From Streptomyces sp. Ag109_O5-1 (GTDB taxonomy: Bacteria > Actinomycetota > Actinomycetes > Streptomycetales > Streptomycetaceae), in NCBI RefSeq assembly GCF_003814875.1, contig NZ_RKQF01000001.1, positions 2,108,001 through 2,172,000 of the forward strand: a DNA stretch of 64,000 nucleotides, read 5' to 3'. Below the pieces are notes generated by a model. The model did not search any database. It worked only from the letters and a program-made list of their open reading frames with translations, and was not told where the DNA came from. A program made the translations under genes and the position numbers. Below are positions 35,688 to 44,170 of the stretch, piece by piece. How positions within the stretch are numbered: the stretch's first letter is position 1; each line of letters starts with the position of its first letter.

Positions 35688-36680
35688 ATGTTCGCGCATC
35701 CCCCCGTCACCAAGGCCGTCGTCCCCGCCGCCGGCCTCGGTACCCGGTTCCTGCCGATGACGAAGTCCACTCCGAAGGAGATGCTGCCGGTCGTCGACAA
35801 GCCGGCCATCCAGTACGTCGTCGAGGAGGCCGCCGCCGCGGGCCTCGCCGACGTGCTGATGATCACCGGCCGCAACAAACACTCCCTCGAGGACCACTTC
35901 GACCACAACTTCGAACTCGAGTCCGTCCTCGCGCAGCGCGGTGACCGTGACAAACTCGCCAAGGTCCGCGCCAGCAGCGAACTCGGCACCCTGCACTACG
36001 TCCGGCAGAAGTCGCCCCGCGGCCTGGGCCACGCGGTACTCTGCGCTCGCTCCCACATCGGTGACGAGCCCTTCGCGGTCCTCCTCGGCGACGACCTCAT
36101 CGACCCCCGGGACGCCCTGCTGCGCCGGATGCTCGACGTGCGGCACGCCATGGGCGGCAGCGTCATCGCCCTCATGGAGGTCGATCCCGCCCAGACCCAC
36201 CTGTACGGCTGCGCCCGGATCGCCGGGGCCGACGGCGGCGACGTCGTGCGCGTTACCGGCCTGGTGGAGAAGCCGCGGCCCGGCACCCAGCCCAGCAACT
36301 ACGCGGTCATCGGCCGCTATGTGCTCCAGCCCGAGGTCTTCGGCGTACTGGAGCGGCTGGGCCCCGGGCACGGCGGCGAGATCCAGCTGACGGACGCCCT
36401 GGAGACGCTGGCGGCCGGCGGCTCCGTGCACGGCGTGGTCTTCTCCGGCCGCCGCTACGATACCGGCGACCGCCACAACTACCTGCGCTCGGTGGTGCAA
36501 CTCGCATGCGATCACCCAGAGTTGGGGCCGGAGTTCAGTGAGTGGCTGACCGCCTACGTCACTTCCTGCATGATAGAGCCGAGCCTGGCCGGGGCGCTGC
36601 AGGGGGCCCTCGGACGGGCCCGGGCGCCGCGCCCGGGGCTGCCGGCCGGACCCCTCTCCGCCACCGGCCGTGGCCAATAA
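35688..36680 (+). CDS. galU: UTP-glucose-1-phosphate uridylyltransferase
   Basis: A 330-residue GalU. The signature is VVPAAGLGTRFLPMTKSTPKEMLPVVDKPAIQYVV in the first 40 residues (only partly quoted families differ), followed by FAVLLGDDLID, VTGLVEKPRPG and GGEIQLTDALETL. ATG 35688 has GAGAGG upstream. It makes UDP-glucose for the surrounding glycosyltransferases and epimerase. Streptomyces usually has another galU, so this looks pathway-linked. The last ~25 residues are proline/arginine-rich and dispensable-looking. Confidence 0.9.
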   Translation: MFAHPPVTKAVVPAAGLGTRFLPMTKSTPKEMLPVVDKPAIQYVVEEAAAAGLADVLMITGRNKHSLEDHFDHNFELESVLAQRGDRDKLAKVRASSELGTLHYVRQKSPRGLGHAVLCARSHIGDEPFAVLLGDDLIDPRDALLRRMLDVRHAMGGSVIALMEVDPAQTHLYGCARIAGADGGDVVRVTGLVEKPRPGTQPSNYAVIGRYVLQPEVFGVLERLGPGHGGEIQLTDALETLAAGGSVHGVVFSGRRYDTGDRHNYLRSVVQLACDHPELGPEFSEWLTAYVTSCMIEPSLAGALQGALGRARAPRPGLPAGPLSATGRGQ

Positions 36681-36829
36681 CGGTCTCCGCTCGGCGTACT
36701 ACCCCCCACACTGTGTTGCGCCCGTCCCACCGGCCAGGCTTCGCTGCCCACCAATCCGTCCGACGGCCCGTCCCACGTTCTTCCATGCTGCCCCGGTACC
36801 AGGGGTTTTCTCACCTGTTTGGAGCCAAG

Positions 36830-37807
36830 ATGACGCAAGCGCACCGCCTGATCGGCGACACCGCCATTCCACCCCTGGGCATGGGGTGCTGGGCCATCGG
36901 CGGTCCATTCCAGGCCGGTGACACCCCGGTCGGCTGGGGCAAGGTGGACGACACGGAGTCCACCCGGGCGGTGCGCCGGGCCGTGGATCTGGGTATCCGC
37001 TTCTTCGACACCTCCGACGTCTACGGCACCGGGCACAGCGAGCGCATCCTGGGCGCGGCCCTGGCCGGCCACCGCGACGATGTGCTGATCGCCACCAAGT
37101 GGGGCAACGTCTTCGACGAGGGCAGCCGCCGGATCACGGGCGAGGATCCGGGCCCGGCTCATGTCCGGCACGCTCTCGAGGCGTCGTTGACCCGGCTCGG
37201 CACCGACCGCGTCGACCTCTACCAGTGGCATCTGGGCGGCGCCTCCGCCGAGCAAGCACAGGAGATGCAGGGCGCGCTGGAGGACCTGGTCGCGGCGGGC
37301 AAGATCCGCCACTACGGGTGGAGCACGGACGATCCGGCCCTGCCCACCGCGCTGGCCGGTCCCCATTTCGCCGCCGTCCAGCACGAGTTGAACGTGCTGA
37401 GCGACGCGCCGGACATGCTGCGCCTGGTCGCCGAGCACAACTGGGCCAGCGTCAACCGCAGTCCGCTGGCCATGGGGCTGCTCAGCGAGAAGTACACCGG
37501 TGACACCCGACTCGCCCAGGACGACGTACGGGGCGACGAGGCACCGCCATGGATGCGGTACTTCGCCGACGGCGCCCCGGCTGGCGAATGGCTCAAGCGC
37601 CGTGACGCCGTGCGCGAGATCCTGACCTCGGACGGACGCTCCCTGGTCCAGGGCGCCCTGGCGTGGATCTGGGCGCGCAGCCCGCACACGGTGCCCATCC
37701 CCGGCTTCCGCACCGTCGCACAGATCGAGGAGAACGCCGATGCCCTCGGCCGGGCCCCGCTGACCGCCGGTGAGCTGAGCGAGATCGACGCCTTGCTGGG
37801 CCGCTGA
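36830..37807 (+). CDS. Aldo/keto reductase
   Basis: A 325-residue NADPH-dependent aldo/keto reductase. IPPLGMGCWAIGGPF is the N-terminal strand, GIRFFDTSDVYGTGHSE carries the catalytic Asp and Tyr, LIATKWGNVF the Lys, DLYQWHLGG the histidine region, and IPGFRTVAQIEENADAL the cofactor-binding end. GGAG is 5 nt before ATG 36830. It stands 150 bp after galU and may be separately transcribed. A near-identical C-terminal fragment lies at 6739-6966, so related copies have moved or been duplicated in this genome. Confidence 0.88.
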   Translation: MTQAHRLIGDTAIPPLGMGCWAIGGPFQAGDTPVGWGKVDDTESTRAVRRAVDLGIRFFDTSDVYGTGHSERILGAALAGHRDDVLIATKWGNVFDEGSRRITGEDPGPAHVRHALEASLTRLGTDRVDLYQWHLGGASAEQAQEMQGALEDLVAAGKIRHYGWSTDDPALPTALAGPHFAAVQHELNVLSDAPDMLRLVAEHNWASVNRSPLAMGLLSEKYTGDTRLAQDDVRGDEAPPWMRYFADGAPAGEWLKRRDAVREILTSDGRSLVQGALAWIWARSPHTVPIPGFRTVAQIEENADALGRAPLTAGELSEIDALLGR

Positions 37808-37884
37808 GCCGGGGCACCGGCCCGGTCACCGGGTGGCGGCCGTCGGGGTCTGCCGGACCGGCTCGGGATGCACCCGGATGCCGT

Positions 37885-38570
37885 GGGCCGGTGGGCGGCG
37901 GTGCGAGGTCGAACAGCACGGCGCTGGCCGGCAGCCGGGTGGTGAGGGTGATCGCCTCGGGCAGGTGGCGCAGGGCCCTGCCGTGGTAGGCGGCGTCCGC
38001 CACCACGTGCAGGGGCCGGTTCAGGCACACGGCCAGCAGTTTCACCATCGACGCGGCGAGTTCGACCTTCGACGGTCCGGTCTTCGGCCGCCACAGCCGG
38101 GCCATCACCGGCAGGCACACCGGCCGGGTGAGGAACGGCAGTTCCACGACGATCCCGACCACCACGAAGCACGTTCCACGCCCGACCGGCTTCGGGCCCC
38201 TGGCGGCACCATCGTGCTGCCACGCGACACCGAACACCTTCTTCCCGCTCCGCTTGAACAAGGTGTCGTCGACCGCGACCGTGATCGCCGCGCCCTGCGG
38301 CAGCAGCGTTCTGACGATCAGATGGGCCAGCACGATCCCCAGGATCTCGACGTTCCAGCGCGTCCGGGAGAAGAAGGCATGGGCCCGGTCGTGCGGCCAG
38401 GCGCGGGCCAGTCCCGCCCCGGTCAGCATCCCGGTCACCGTGCCGGCCCCGGTCTGCGCGACCAGCCCCGTCACCATCGCGGTGAACGTCGTGAACCCCG
38501 GCGCGGTGAACACGCGTAGTTTCCCCAGCACCGCCAGCAGCGACGCCGGCACCGTCGGACTCGCGGGCAT
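37885..38570 (-). pseudogene. DDE transposase (IS701-like), 3'-truncated
   Basis: The N-terminal ~228 residues of a DDE transposase. The frame has GTVTGMLTGAGLARAWPHDRAHAFF, then ITVAVDDTLFKRSGKKVFGVAWQHDG with the first catalytic Asp, and VVADAAYHGRALRHLP with the second. After LFDLAPPPTG the homology stops and the frame runs into unrelated sequence before the aldo/keto reductase, so the part with the final Glu is missing. ATG 38570 fits the usual family start. The fragment sits between two biosynthetic or accessory regions and marks a rearrangement point. Confidence 0.7.
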
Positions 38571-38739
38571 CGGCTTCCCCTCCCCGGGCGCGGTCGCCAC
38601 AACGCCGATGCTGTTGACGCACTGGCCCGCCGCGGGTGCGAACAGCCGGTCCGTCACCCGCCCGGGTGGGAACCGCCGTTCGGCTCCCGCGCGCCGACCG
38701 CTATCAGCGCGGCCCGAACAAGCGACGCCGCCGCGACGG

Positions 38740-39514
38740 CTACTCGGGGAAGGCGACCTCGAAGTGGAAACCGTCGTCGCCGACCGCGCGCCGCAGCGTC
38801 CGCAAGACCGCCTCGGGATCGTCGTAGGGGCCATTGACGAAGAGGGGCTTGCCCTCCCGGCCAAAGCCGATAGGGCTGGGACCCGCAGGCTCGCCAAGCA
38901 GCACGGCAGCCTCCGTGAACTCCTCAGCGACCTCTCCCTCGGGTGCAAACCCGAAGCCGCGCGCGTAGTCGGCAGCCCCGAACACCAGAGCACGGGCGAG
39001 GTCGGCCGGAACCTGCACATGCCCCTCGAAGGCGCTGAAGTACAACCCCCGATGCCCAGCCAGCCGACTCTCAGTGCGTTGTGGCAAAGGGAGTCCCTGT
39101 TCGATGAGCAGGGACTCCCTTTGCCACAACGCACTCACTCATCGGCTCCGGAGCGAGCGCATTTTTCACCCCCAGACACCACACGTCCAGGAGGAACCCC
39201 GCGACCTGCGCCTTCGTGGAGCGCGTGCTGTCCGCGGCGACGAGTACCGCCACCAGTCCGCGCACCTCCTCCGCGTCGGAAGCCCCGGGATCAAGGCCCG
39301 CCCACTGCGGCGCACTCTCAAGATCCACACTGCGGCTCCAGCCGGCGTTCACCCAGCAACGAGGCTCGCCACGACCCGGCCCCGAGGCCACGACCGCGCC
39401 ATTCAGCACCCCGACAACGTCTCCCGCGCTCATCCCAGTCGCCCTGGCGATCGCCTTCACCGACCGACCCTGCTGATCAAGGAGCCGCACCCGCGCAACA
39501 AGCAACTCATCCAC
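38740..39514 (-). pseudogene. Conserved HTH protein gene interrupted by a palindromic insertion
   Basis: Two frames look like halves of one Streptomyces protein. The upstream half (from GTG 39514) has VRLLDQQGRSVKAIARATGM, a Hin-recombinase-like HTH, then GEPRCWVNAGWSRSVDL and FLLDVWCLGVKNAL. The downstream half resumes with GLYFSAFEGHVQVPADLARA, FGREGKPLFVNGPYDDP and LRRAVGDDGFHFEVAFPE. Between them lies a 63-bp perfect hairpin and the frame is changed. Homologues I recall read straight through from VKNAL to an aromatic-FxAY/F segment. The function of the family is unknown to me. Confidence 0.6.
39073..39135. repeat. 63-bp element: 27-bp perfect inverted repeat with 9-nt loop
   Basis: Bases 39073-39099 are the exact reverse complement of 39109-39135, with a 9-nt spacer. 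The arm contains TTGTGGCAAAGGGAGTCCC. It lies inside a coding sequence, where such a hairpin would not be expected. It could be the fused ends of an insertion sequence that has lost its middle, or a REP-like palindrome. Confidence 0.85.
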
Positions 39515-39642
39515 AACCGCACCCTACGGCCAGCGCCAAGCAACCAAGAGCCGAACGCCACCAGTCACACCCACCCGAGCGACCCTGCGAAAACTGCGAA
39601 AGTCGAGACGAATTACCGAATACTCAAATAATCGCCAATCCA

Positions 39643-39871
39643 ATTCGACCCGGATTCGACCCGGACCCCCAACAAGGCACCCCATCCGGGCGTTGACCTG
39701 CGCATACGAGGCCCCTGGAGACCAAAGGCCGCGAACTCGTGGTAATTCCGACGCACCCCTCTGACCTGGGCTTACTGGGGCCGGAACGGCTGTGACCTGC
39801 TAGGTCGGGTTGCAGAGGCGATCGGAGGCAGTCAGAGGAATCCGCTCTGATTCGACCCCGGTTCGACCCGG
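39643..39871. repeat. Paired tandem repeats of TTCGACCCGG at plasmid-region edge
   Basis: ATTCGACCCGG occurs twice in perfect tandem at 39643-39664. A near-tandem pair (ATTCGACCCCGG then TTCGACCCGG) recurs at 39850-39871. A 14-bp GAGGCAGTCAGAGG is also repeated around 39824 and 39880. The repeats lie just before the plasmid-type genes and could be remnants of an attachment site or iterons. No full tRNA gene could be folded here. Confidence 0.5.
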
Positions 39872-40030
39872 GTCGCTCAGAGGCAGTCAGAGGCATCAGC
39901 CTCCCAAACTGCCCTTTGAGCGACCGGCGTTGACCGGTACGGATCCAGGGTGGCGACTCTGACAGGCCTCTCGGTCGTCTCCGGTCGAGCCGCGATGGGG
40001 ACGCCTGCCTCCGACAGGTGCCAGAGCGTA

Positions 40031-40065
40031 CGAAAGCCCCCAGGACGGCAATCCTGGAGGCTTCG
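40031..40065. terminator. Hairpin upstream of plasmid-type operon
   Basis: CGAAAGCCCCCAGGA pairs with TCCTGGAGGCTTCG across a 6-nt loop, with one bulge and one mismatch. Similar hairpins commonly insulate phage and integrative-plasmid operons in Streptomyces. Confidence 0.5.
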
Positions 40066-40150
40066 CTGGCACCGATTGGAGGTCGGTTCCGGACGCCACC
40101 TCTGATTTAGAGGTCCGCGGTGGCATCCATGTCCTTGGGACGACCCCAGA

Positions 40151-41693
40151 ATGCCACACCCCACAGCCCACCCGCACTACTCCCCGTCGGCTTCACGTCC
40201 GGATTTTTCCCCACCAGAGGCAACCACAGGCAGCCACACCACGCTGCAGGGACTCGCCTCCCTCCCCAAGCCCGCCGCCGACCTGGTCCTGCTCGGCGAC
40301 CTCACCGGCCGCTACGCGGCCGGAAGTTACAGCAGGCTCAGCCCCGACGGCCGCACGGTGACCCTGCGCGGCGACCGCCAGGGCATATCGGAGCACGGTC
40401 ACCGGATCACCGCAGCCATCGCCTGCCACGTGGCCCGCGCCGGCGGAAGCGTCGAGCAGCTGACCCGACTGCTGCTGCACCCCGACCACGAAGGCGGCCG
40501 CCACGCCCAGAACATCGCCCTGCGCTCCGGGCAGGCGCGTGCGCTGGACTACATCCACAGGGTATGGGCCAGCGCTGTGCAGACCGTGAGCACCAGCATG
40601 GTGCTCGGTTCCCGGGACCACGCCTACGAGGTACTGGCAGCCCTGCGGGACCGCATCGAGACCACACCGTGGCGCGGCGAGCGGGCCAGGACCGCGCTGC
40701 GGGTCCTGCGAGCACATCTGAACTTCGCCGAGACCGCCGGCGGCCCGCTGCACCACGCCAGCGAGCGGCAAGCCGCCGAGGAGGCCGGGATCTCCCGGAC
40801 AACCCTACGGGTCGTCTACGAGACCATCCTCAGGCCCCAGGGCTGGCTGCGGCGTCTGCGGGTGGGACACGGCCGTGAAGGCTCCACCTGGTACCTGACC
40901 CTGGGCAGTCCCCACCGGCGCGTGGGCACCGCTGTGCTGTCCCGTTCCCGTACCACTCAGTACCCCCCCCGGCCTGGCACTTGAGGAGTGGCCCACCCCT
41001 GAGACAGGCGCGGCCGCCGACATCGACTCCTCCGTCCTGGCCCGCCTGATGGGCCACGACGCCTTCGCCCACCACGCCCTCGGCAGCGCCGCACTGATGA
41101 TCATCAGTGCTCTGTACGCCCGACCCGCCCAGAGCGTCACCGATCTGATCGCGAGTTCCTCGGTCTCCCGCGCCACCGCTTACCGCACCCTGCAACGCCT
41201 GGCCCGCCACGGTCTCGTCCAGCACCACGGCGAGACCTGGACCCTCACCCCCCACGCCCTGCACGGCATCGACCAGTTGCCCACCACCGCCGAGACCGCT
41301 GCAGGAATACAAGCCGCCCAGAACTGGGACGAGATCGCCCAGCAGAGCGGGACAGCGGGCACGGCGGCCCGTCGCAAGACCCTGCACGCGGACGAACGCG
41401 CGGCCTACCGCCAGGCGCTGGAACGCCTGGCCGAGCACCGCAGCCGCGCCGTGGTGATCGTGCGCGACGGCCGCCAGGTCCTGGTGCCCGGAGTACGCGC
41501 GGACGAGATACCCCCGGCCTGGCGCGCCCCGGACGGACGCGTCCTCGACCCAGCCACCGGCCAGCCCGCCAAGGGGTGGCGGGTGGCCACGGACGGCCGG
41601 TTGATCCTCATCGGCCCAGCCGACCAGCGCACCTACGACGAGCTGGCCGCAGCCCACGCCCAAGCCCTCAGTGAATGGGAGTCCGCAGCATGA
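40151..41693 (+). pseudogene. Plasmid-type HTH protein, split by a C8 tract frameshift
   Basis: A first frame (40151-40984) has LLGDLTGRYAAGSYSRLSPD, ITAAIACHVARAGGSVEQLT, and an HTH-like ERQAAEEAGISRTTLRVVYETI. It ends shortly after a run of eight C at 40963-40970. Skipping one base there leads into PPGLALEEWPTPETG, then LIASSSVSRATAYRTLQRLARHGLV (second HTH) and ends WESAA at 41693. The two parts together make a ~513-residue protein with two DNA-binding regions. It is the first gene of the operon that continues into parA, so a replication or regulatory role for a plasmid is likely. The frameshift may be real, phase-variable, or a sequencing error. Confidence 0.65.
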
Positions 41694-42259
41694 ACCCACC
41701 ATCCCCGACAACGCCCGAGGGTGAGCCGCCCAGCCCTCAGAAGCTGCGCAAGCAGTACGAAGCCGGAGCCACCGTGCAGGAGCTCGTGGCCACCAGCGGC
41801 CTGCCGTATGGGACGGTCCTGAACCGGCTGCGTGCGGCCGGGACGGTGATGCGGACATCGTGGCAGACCCGCCGGATGCGTGAGGACGTGGAGGCCCGCG
41901 CCCGTCTGGCTGCCAGGCTGCGCACCCTCTACGACCAACACGGCGCCACCCTCAACGACCTCGCGGCGGCCGCGGGCAAGTCCAAACCAGCCGCGCGGCG
42001 GCTGCTCGTCGAGGCCGGCGGACGCGTGCGCACTACCCGGCAAACGATCCAGATCCGCTCCGCGGCGTCGCGGGCGAAGCAGCACAAGCTCGCCCATTGG
42101 TTGCGGGTGCGGTACGAGGCCGGGGCGACGGTGCCCGCGCTGGCCAAGGACTGCAACTTCTCTACCGCCACCGTCTACCGGCTCCTGCGTCAGGCCGGTA
42201 CACCCATGCGGCCCCAGCACCGTCATGGCCCCGCCCGCCAGCCCAAGGAGCCGTCATGA
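41690..42259 (+). CDS. Triple helix-turn-helix protein of plasmid operon
   Basis: A 189-residue basic protein with three similar HTH-type segments: YEAGATVQELVATSGLPYGTVLNRLRAAG, LYDQHGATLNDLAAAAGKSKPAARRLLVEAGG and YEAGATVPALAKDCNFSTATVYRLLRQAG (each cited in part). They are internal repeats of ~70 residues. ATG 41690 overlaps the stop of the preceding frame (ATGA) with GGAG 9 nt upstream, better than an ATG at 41675. Likely a DNA-binding plasmid maintenance or transcription factor. Confidence 0.75.
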   Translation: MNPPSPTTPEGEPPSPQKLRKQYEAGATVQELVATSGLPYGTVLNRLRAAGTVMRTSWQTRRMREDVEARARLAARLRTLYDQHGATLNDLAAAAGKSKPAARRLLVEAGGRVRTTRQTIQIRSAASRAKQHKLAHWLRVRYEAGATVPALAKDCNFSTATVYRLLRQAGTPMRPQHRHGPARQPKEPS

Positions 42260-42441
42260 CTACTTGGCTGTGGCAGCCGTGCGCGTCCCGCTGGGTTCCG
42301 CGCCGTGTTCGCGCTGGCCCGCCCGGCCGCATGCCTTCGGCCCGCGCGCCGCCGGATCCCGGCGCACCCCCGACTTACCAGTGGCGACCGCCATCGGCGA
42401 TCAACACACGCCTTGCGATTGAGGAGAACAAGCACACGTGA
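42256..42441 (+). CDS. Small coupled ORF before parA
   Basis: A 61-codon frame, basic and proline-rich, with no recognised domain. It has a clear AAGGAG 5 nt before its ATG, overlaps the stop of the HTH gene (ATGA), and its own stop overlaps the parA GTG. It may encode a small protein or simply carry ribosomes into parA. Confidence 0.45.
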   Translation: MTTWLWQPCASRWVPRRVRAGPPGRMPSARAPPDPGAPPTYQWRPPSAINTRLAIEENKHT

Positions 42442-43154
42442 ACGAGACCACCCGTCAGAAGAACCTGGCCAAGACGACGGCAAGCGTCTGGGACGCGTTC
42501 GTCATCGTTGTCGGCATGCTCAAGGGCGGCACCGGCAAGACCACTTCCGCCTGGTTCATCGCCCTGTACTACGCCGTCGTCCTGGGCCTGCCCACCCTGC
42601 TCCTGGACGCCGACGCGAGCAGCCAGTCCGCCTACGACTGGTTCAAGGTCGCCCAGGCCGAAGGTTTCGAGATCCCCGCCAACCTGGTCATCGAGCGCTA
42701 CCCGTTCGATGACTTGGCCGAGTACATCCGCGCCAAGCGCGCCGAGTTCGGCGCGATCGTCGTCGACGCCGGCGGCGGCAGCGCCCGCATCTTCCACGAG
42801 GCGGTCACCGAGGCAAACCTCCTGCTCGTCCCGGTCGCCCCGACCAAGATCGAGCGCCGCAAGCTCGTGGCCACCTTCGAGGAGGCCGAGCGCGCCGCCG
42901 CCCGCAACGAGCGCGGCGTCACCGCCCACGTGGTCCTGGTCAAGGCCGACGGCCGCACCAGCCTGCCCCGTACGGCCCAGGACAAGCTCCTCGACCCGCC
43001 CGAGGGCGAGGGCATCGGTCCGGACCGTAACGAGCCGTTCCCGCTCGCCGACACCGTCATCCACTCCTGGGTCCACTACATGGAGGCCTTCGGCGAGATT
43101 CCGACCGAGTTGAGCGAGTACGTCGAGCTGATGAAGGAGCTGACCTCGGCATGA
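42438..43154 (+). CDS. parA: ParA-family partition ATPase
   Basis: A 238-residue ParA/MinD-type ATPase. VVGMLKGGTGKTTSAWFIAL is the deviant Walker A (KGGxGKT) at ~residue 25, TLLLDADASSQSAYDW the A-prime motif, AIVVDAGGGSARIFHEAVTEA the Walker B region, and LLVPVAPTKIERRKL follows. It lacks the N-terminal HTH of long ParA proteins, so it is the short plasmid type. GTG 42438 has GAGGAG about 11 nt upstream. Its stop overlaps the next gene (ATGA), which should be its centromere-binding partner. It suggests that this part of the window derives from a low-copy plasmid or conjugative element. Confidence 0.88.
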   Translation: MNETTRQKNLAKTTASVWDAFVIVVGMLKGGTGKTTSAWFIALYYAVVLGLPTLLLDADASSQSAYDWFKVAQAEGFEIPANLVIERYPFDDLAEYIRAKRAEFGAIVVDAGGGSARIFHEAVTEANLLLVPVAPTKIERRKLVATFEEAERAAARNERGVTAHVVLVKADGRTSLPRTAQDKLLDPPEGEGIGPDRNEPFPLADTVIHSWVHYMEAFGEIPTELSEYVELMKELTSA

Positions 43155-43903
43155 GCGAACAGCGCACGAAGCCCCCCGCCCGCCGGACCGGACGCCCCCT
43201 CGGCGGCGGAGCCAAGAGTCCCGCAGCGTCCGCACCTCCCCCGACCGCCGAACTCACCCCCGAGCAGTACGCCGCCGAGCAGGAGGCAGCCCGGACGCCC
43301 CAGGCGACCGCCTCTCCCGAACCCGGCCCGGCCCAGACCGCTCCGGCGGAGCCTCAGCCCTCGCGGGCGGTCGCAGACGCCGCGCCTGCGGACGCCAGGA
43401 GCAACGCCGAACCGGTCACGGCTACCAGTACGCCGCTTCAGACTGGCAGCACGGCTGCAGAGACAGGATCGGCACACGCTCCGCAGAGCGATCCCGCCTT
43501 CGTCCAGGAGCCGTCCTCCGCTGACGGAGCTGCTGGCACGGTTGCGGCTGCCGCGATAGCCGTCCGCGGGGCGGCGCCCGTCGTGATCGGCAGCGCAGCG
43601 TTCCCCGTGCAGGCCAAGAGCCCAACGGCAGGGCACACCGGCAAAGCGCAATCGGTGGAGGCGCCCAGTACAGGTGTTTCGTGGACGCAGGGTCCGGGGC
43701 GCCCGGCGGACATTCCCGACGCCTCCGTCGTCCTCAACCAGCGCATCATCACCCGGGAGAATCTCGACTCGTCCGTGCCGGCTGCCCTTCGGCTCAAGAG
43801 GCGGATCAAGCGCTTCATGCTGGACAGCGAACTCGATCACCTGCCGCTCGGCGACATCATCGCCGTTGCGATGGATGAGTGGCTGTCCCACCGAGGCTTC
43901 TGA
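43151..43903 (+). CDS. ParB-like centromere-binding partner (C-terminal DNA-binding domain)
   Basis: A 250-residue protein. The first ~180 residues are low-complexity, rich in Ala, Pro, Thr and Glu, as in many plasmid adaptor proteins that touch ParA through a flexible tail. The C-terminal ~65 residues are structured: LDSSVPAALRLKRRIKRFML, then LPLGDIIAVAMDEWLSHRGF, a ribbon-helix-helix-like arrangement. The same C-terminal motif recurs in the fragment at 47725-48039. Overlap with parA (ATGA) supports a partition role. It ends ~70 bp before a repeat-rich candidate centromere. Confidence 0.7.
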   Translation: MSEQRTKPPARRTGRPLGGGAKSPAASAPPPTAELTPEQYAAEQEAARTPQATASPEPGPAQTAPAEPQPSRAVADAAPADARSNAEPVTATSTPLQTGSTAAETGSAHAPQSDPAFVQEPSSADGAAGTVAAAAIAVRGAAPVVIGSAAFPVQAKSPTAGHTGKAQSVEAPSTGVSWTQGPGRPADIPDASVVLNQRIITRENLDSSVPAALRLKRRIKRFMLDSELDHLPLGDIIAVAMDEWLSHRGF

Positions 43904-43972
43904 ACAGCGAGCCGCCGCCTCGTACGGCCCGCGGCGGACGCAGACCCCCTGGGCCCGTGTCCGCCACCCCCA

Positions 43973-44024
43973 CTATCGCAATAGCCCAATAGCCGACTAG
44001 CCGGATCACTATTCGACTAGTCGG
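43973..44024. repeat. Candidate partition centromere (parS-like repeats)
   Basis: CCGACTAGCCGG (43993-44004) and TCGACTAGTCGG (44013-44024) are 10/12 identical repeats set exactly 20 bp apart, about two helical turns, each largely palindromic. Just upstream are two CAATAG repeats (43979-43984 and 43987-43992) and a CTAT/ATAG inverted pair. The unusual AT content here and the position after parA and its partner fit a centromere or autoregulatory site. Confidence 0.55.
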
Positions 44025-44170
44025 AGCAACGGGAGCACCTCATGCCCGACCACGCCCACGAGCAATGCTCAATACCTGTGGATCAGCCTGACGGAAGGGG
44101 GCGTACCTTCCCGATGGATCGATCGATCGGTCATCGAGCAAGGCCGACGTTGCACCGTCGGCCGGGAAGG

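Noticed and set aside
39640..39880. T-arm-like GGTTCGACC sequences suggesting a tRNA gene as attachment site
   Set aside because: No cloverleaf with acceptor stem and anticodon arm could be assembled; only repeats are reported.
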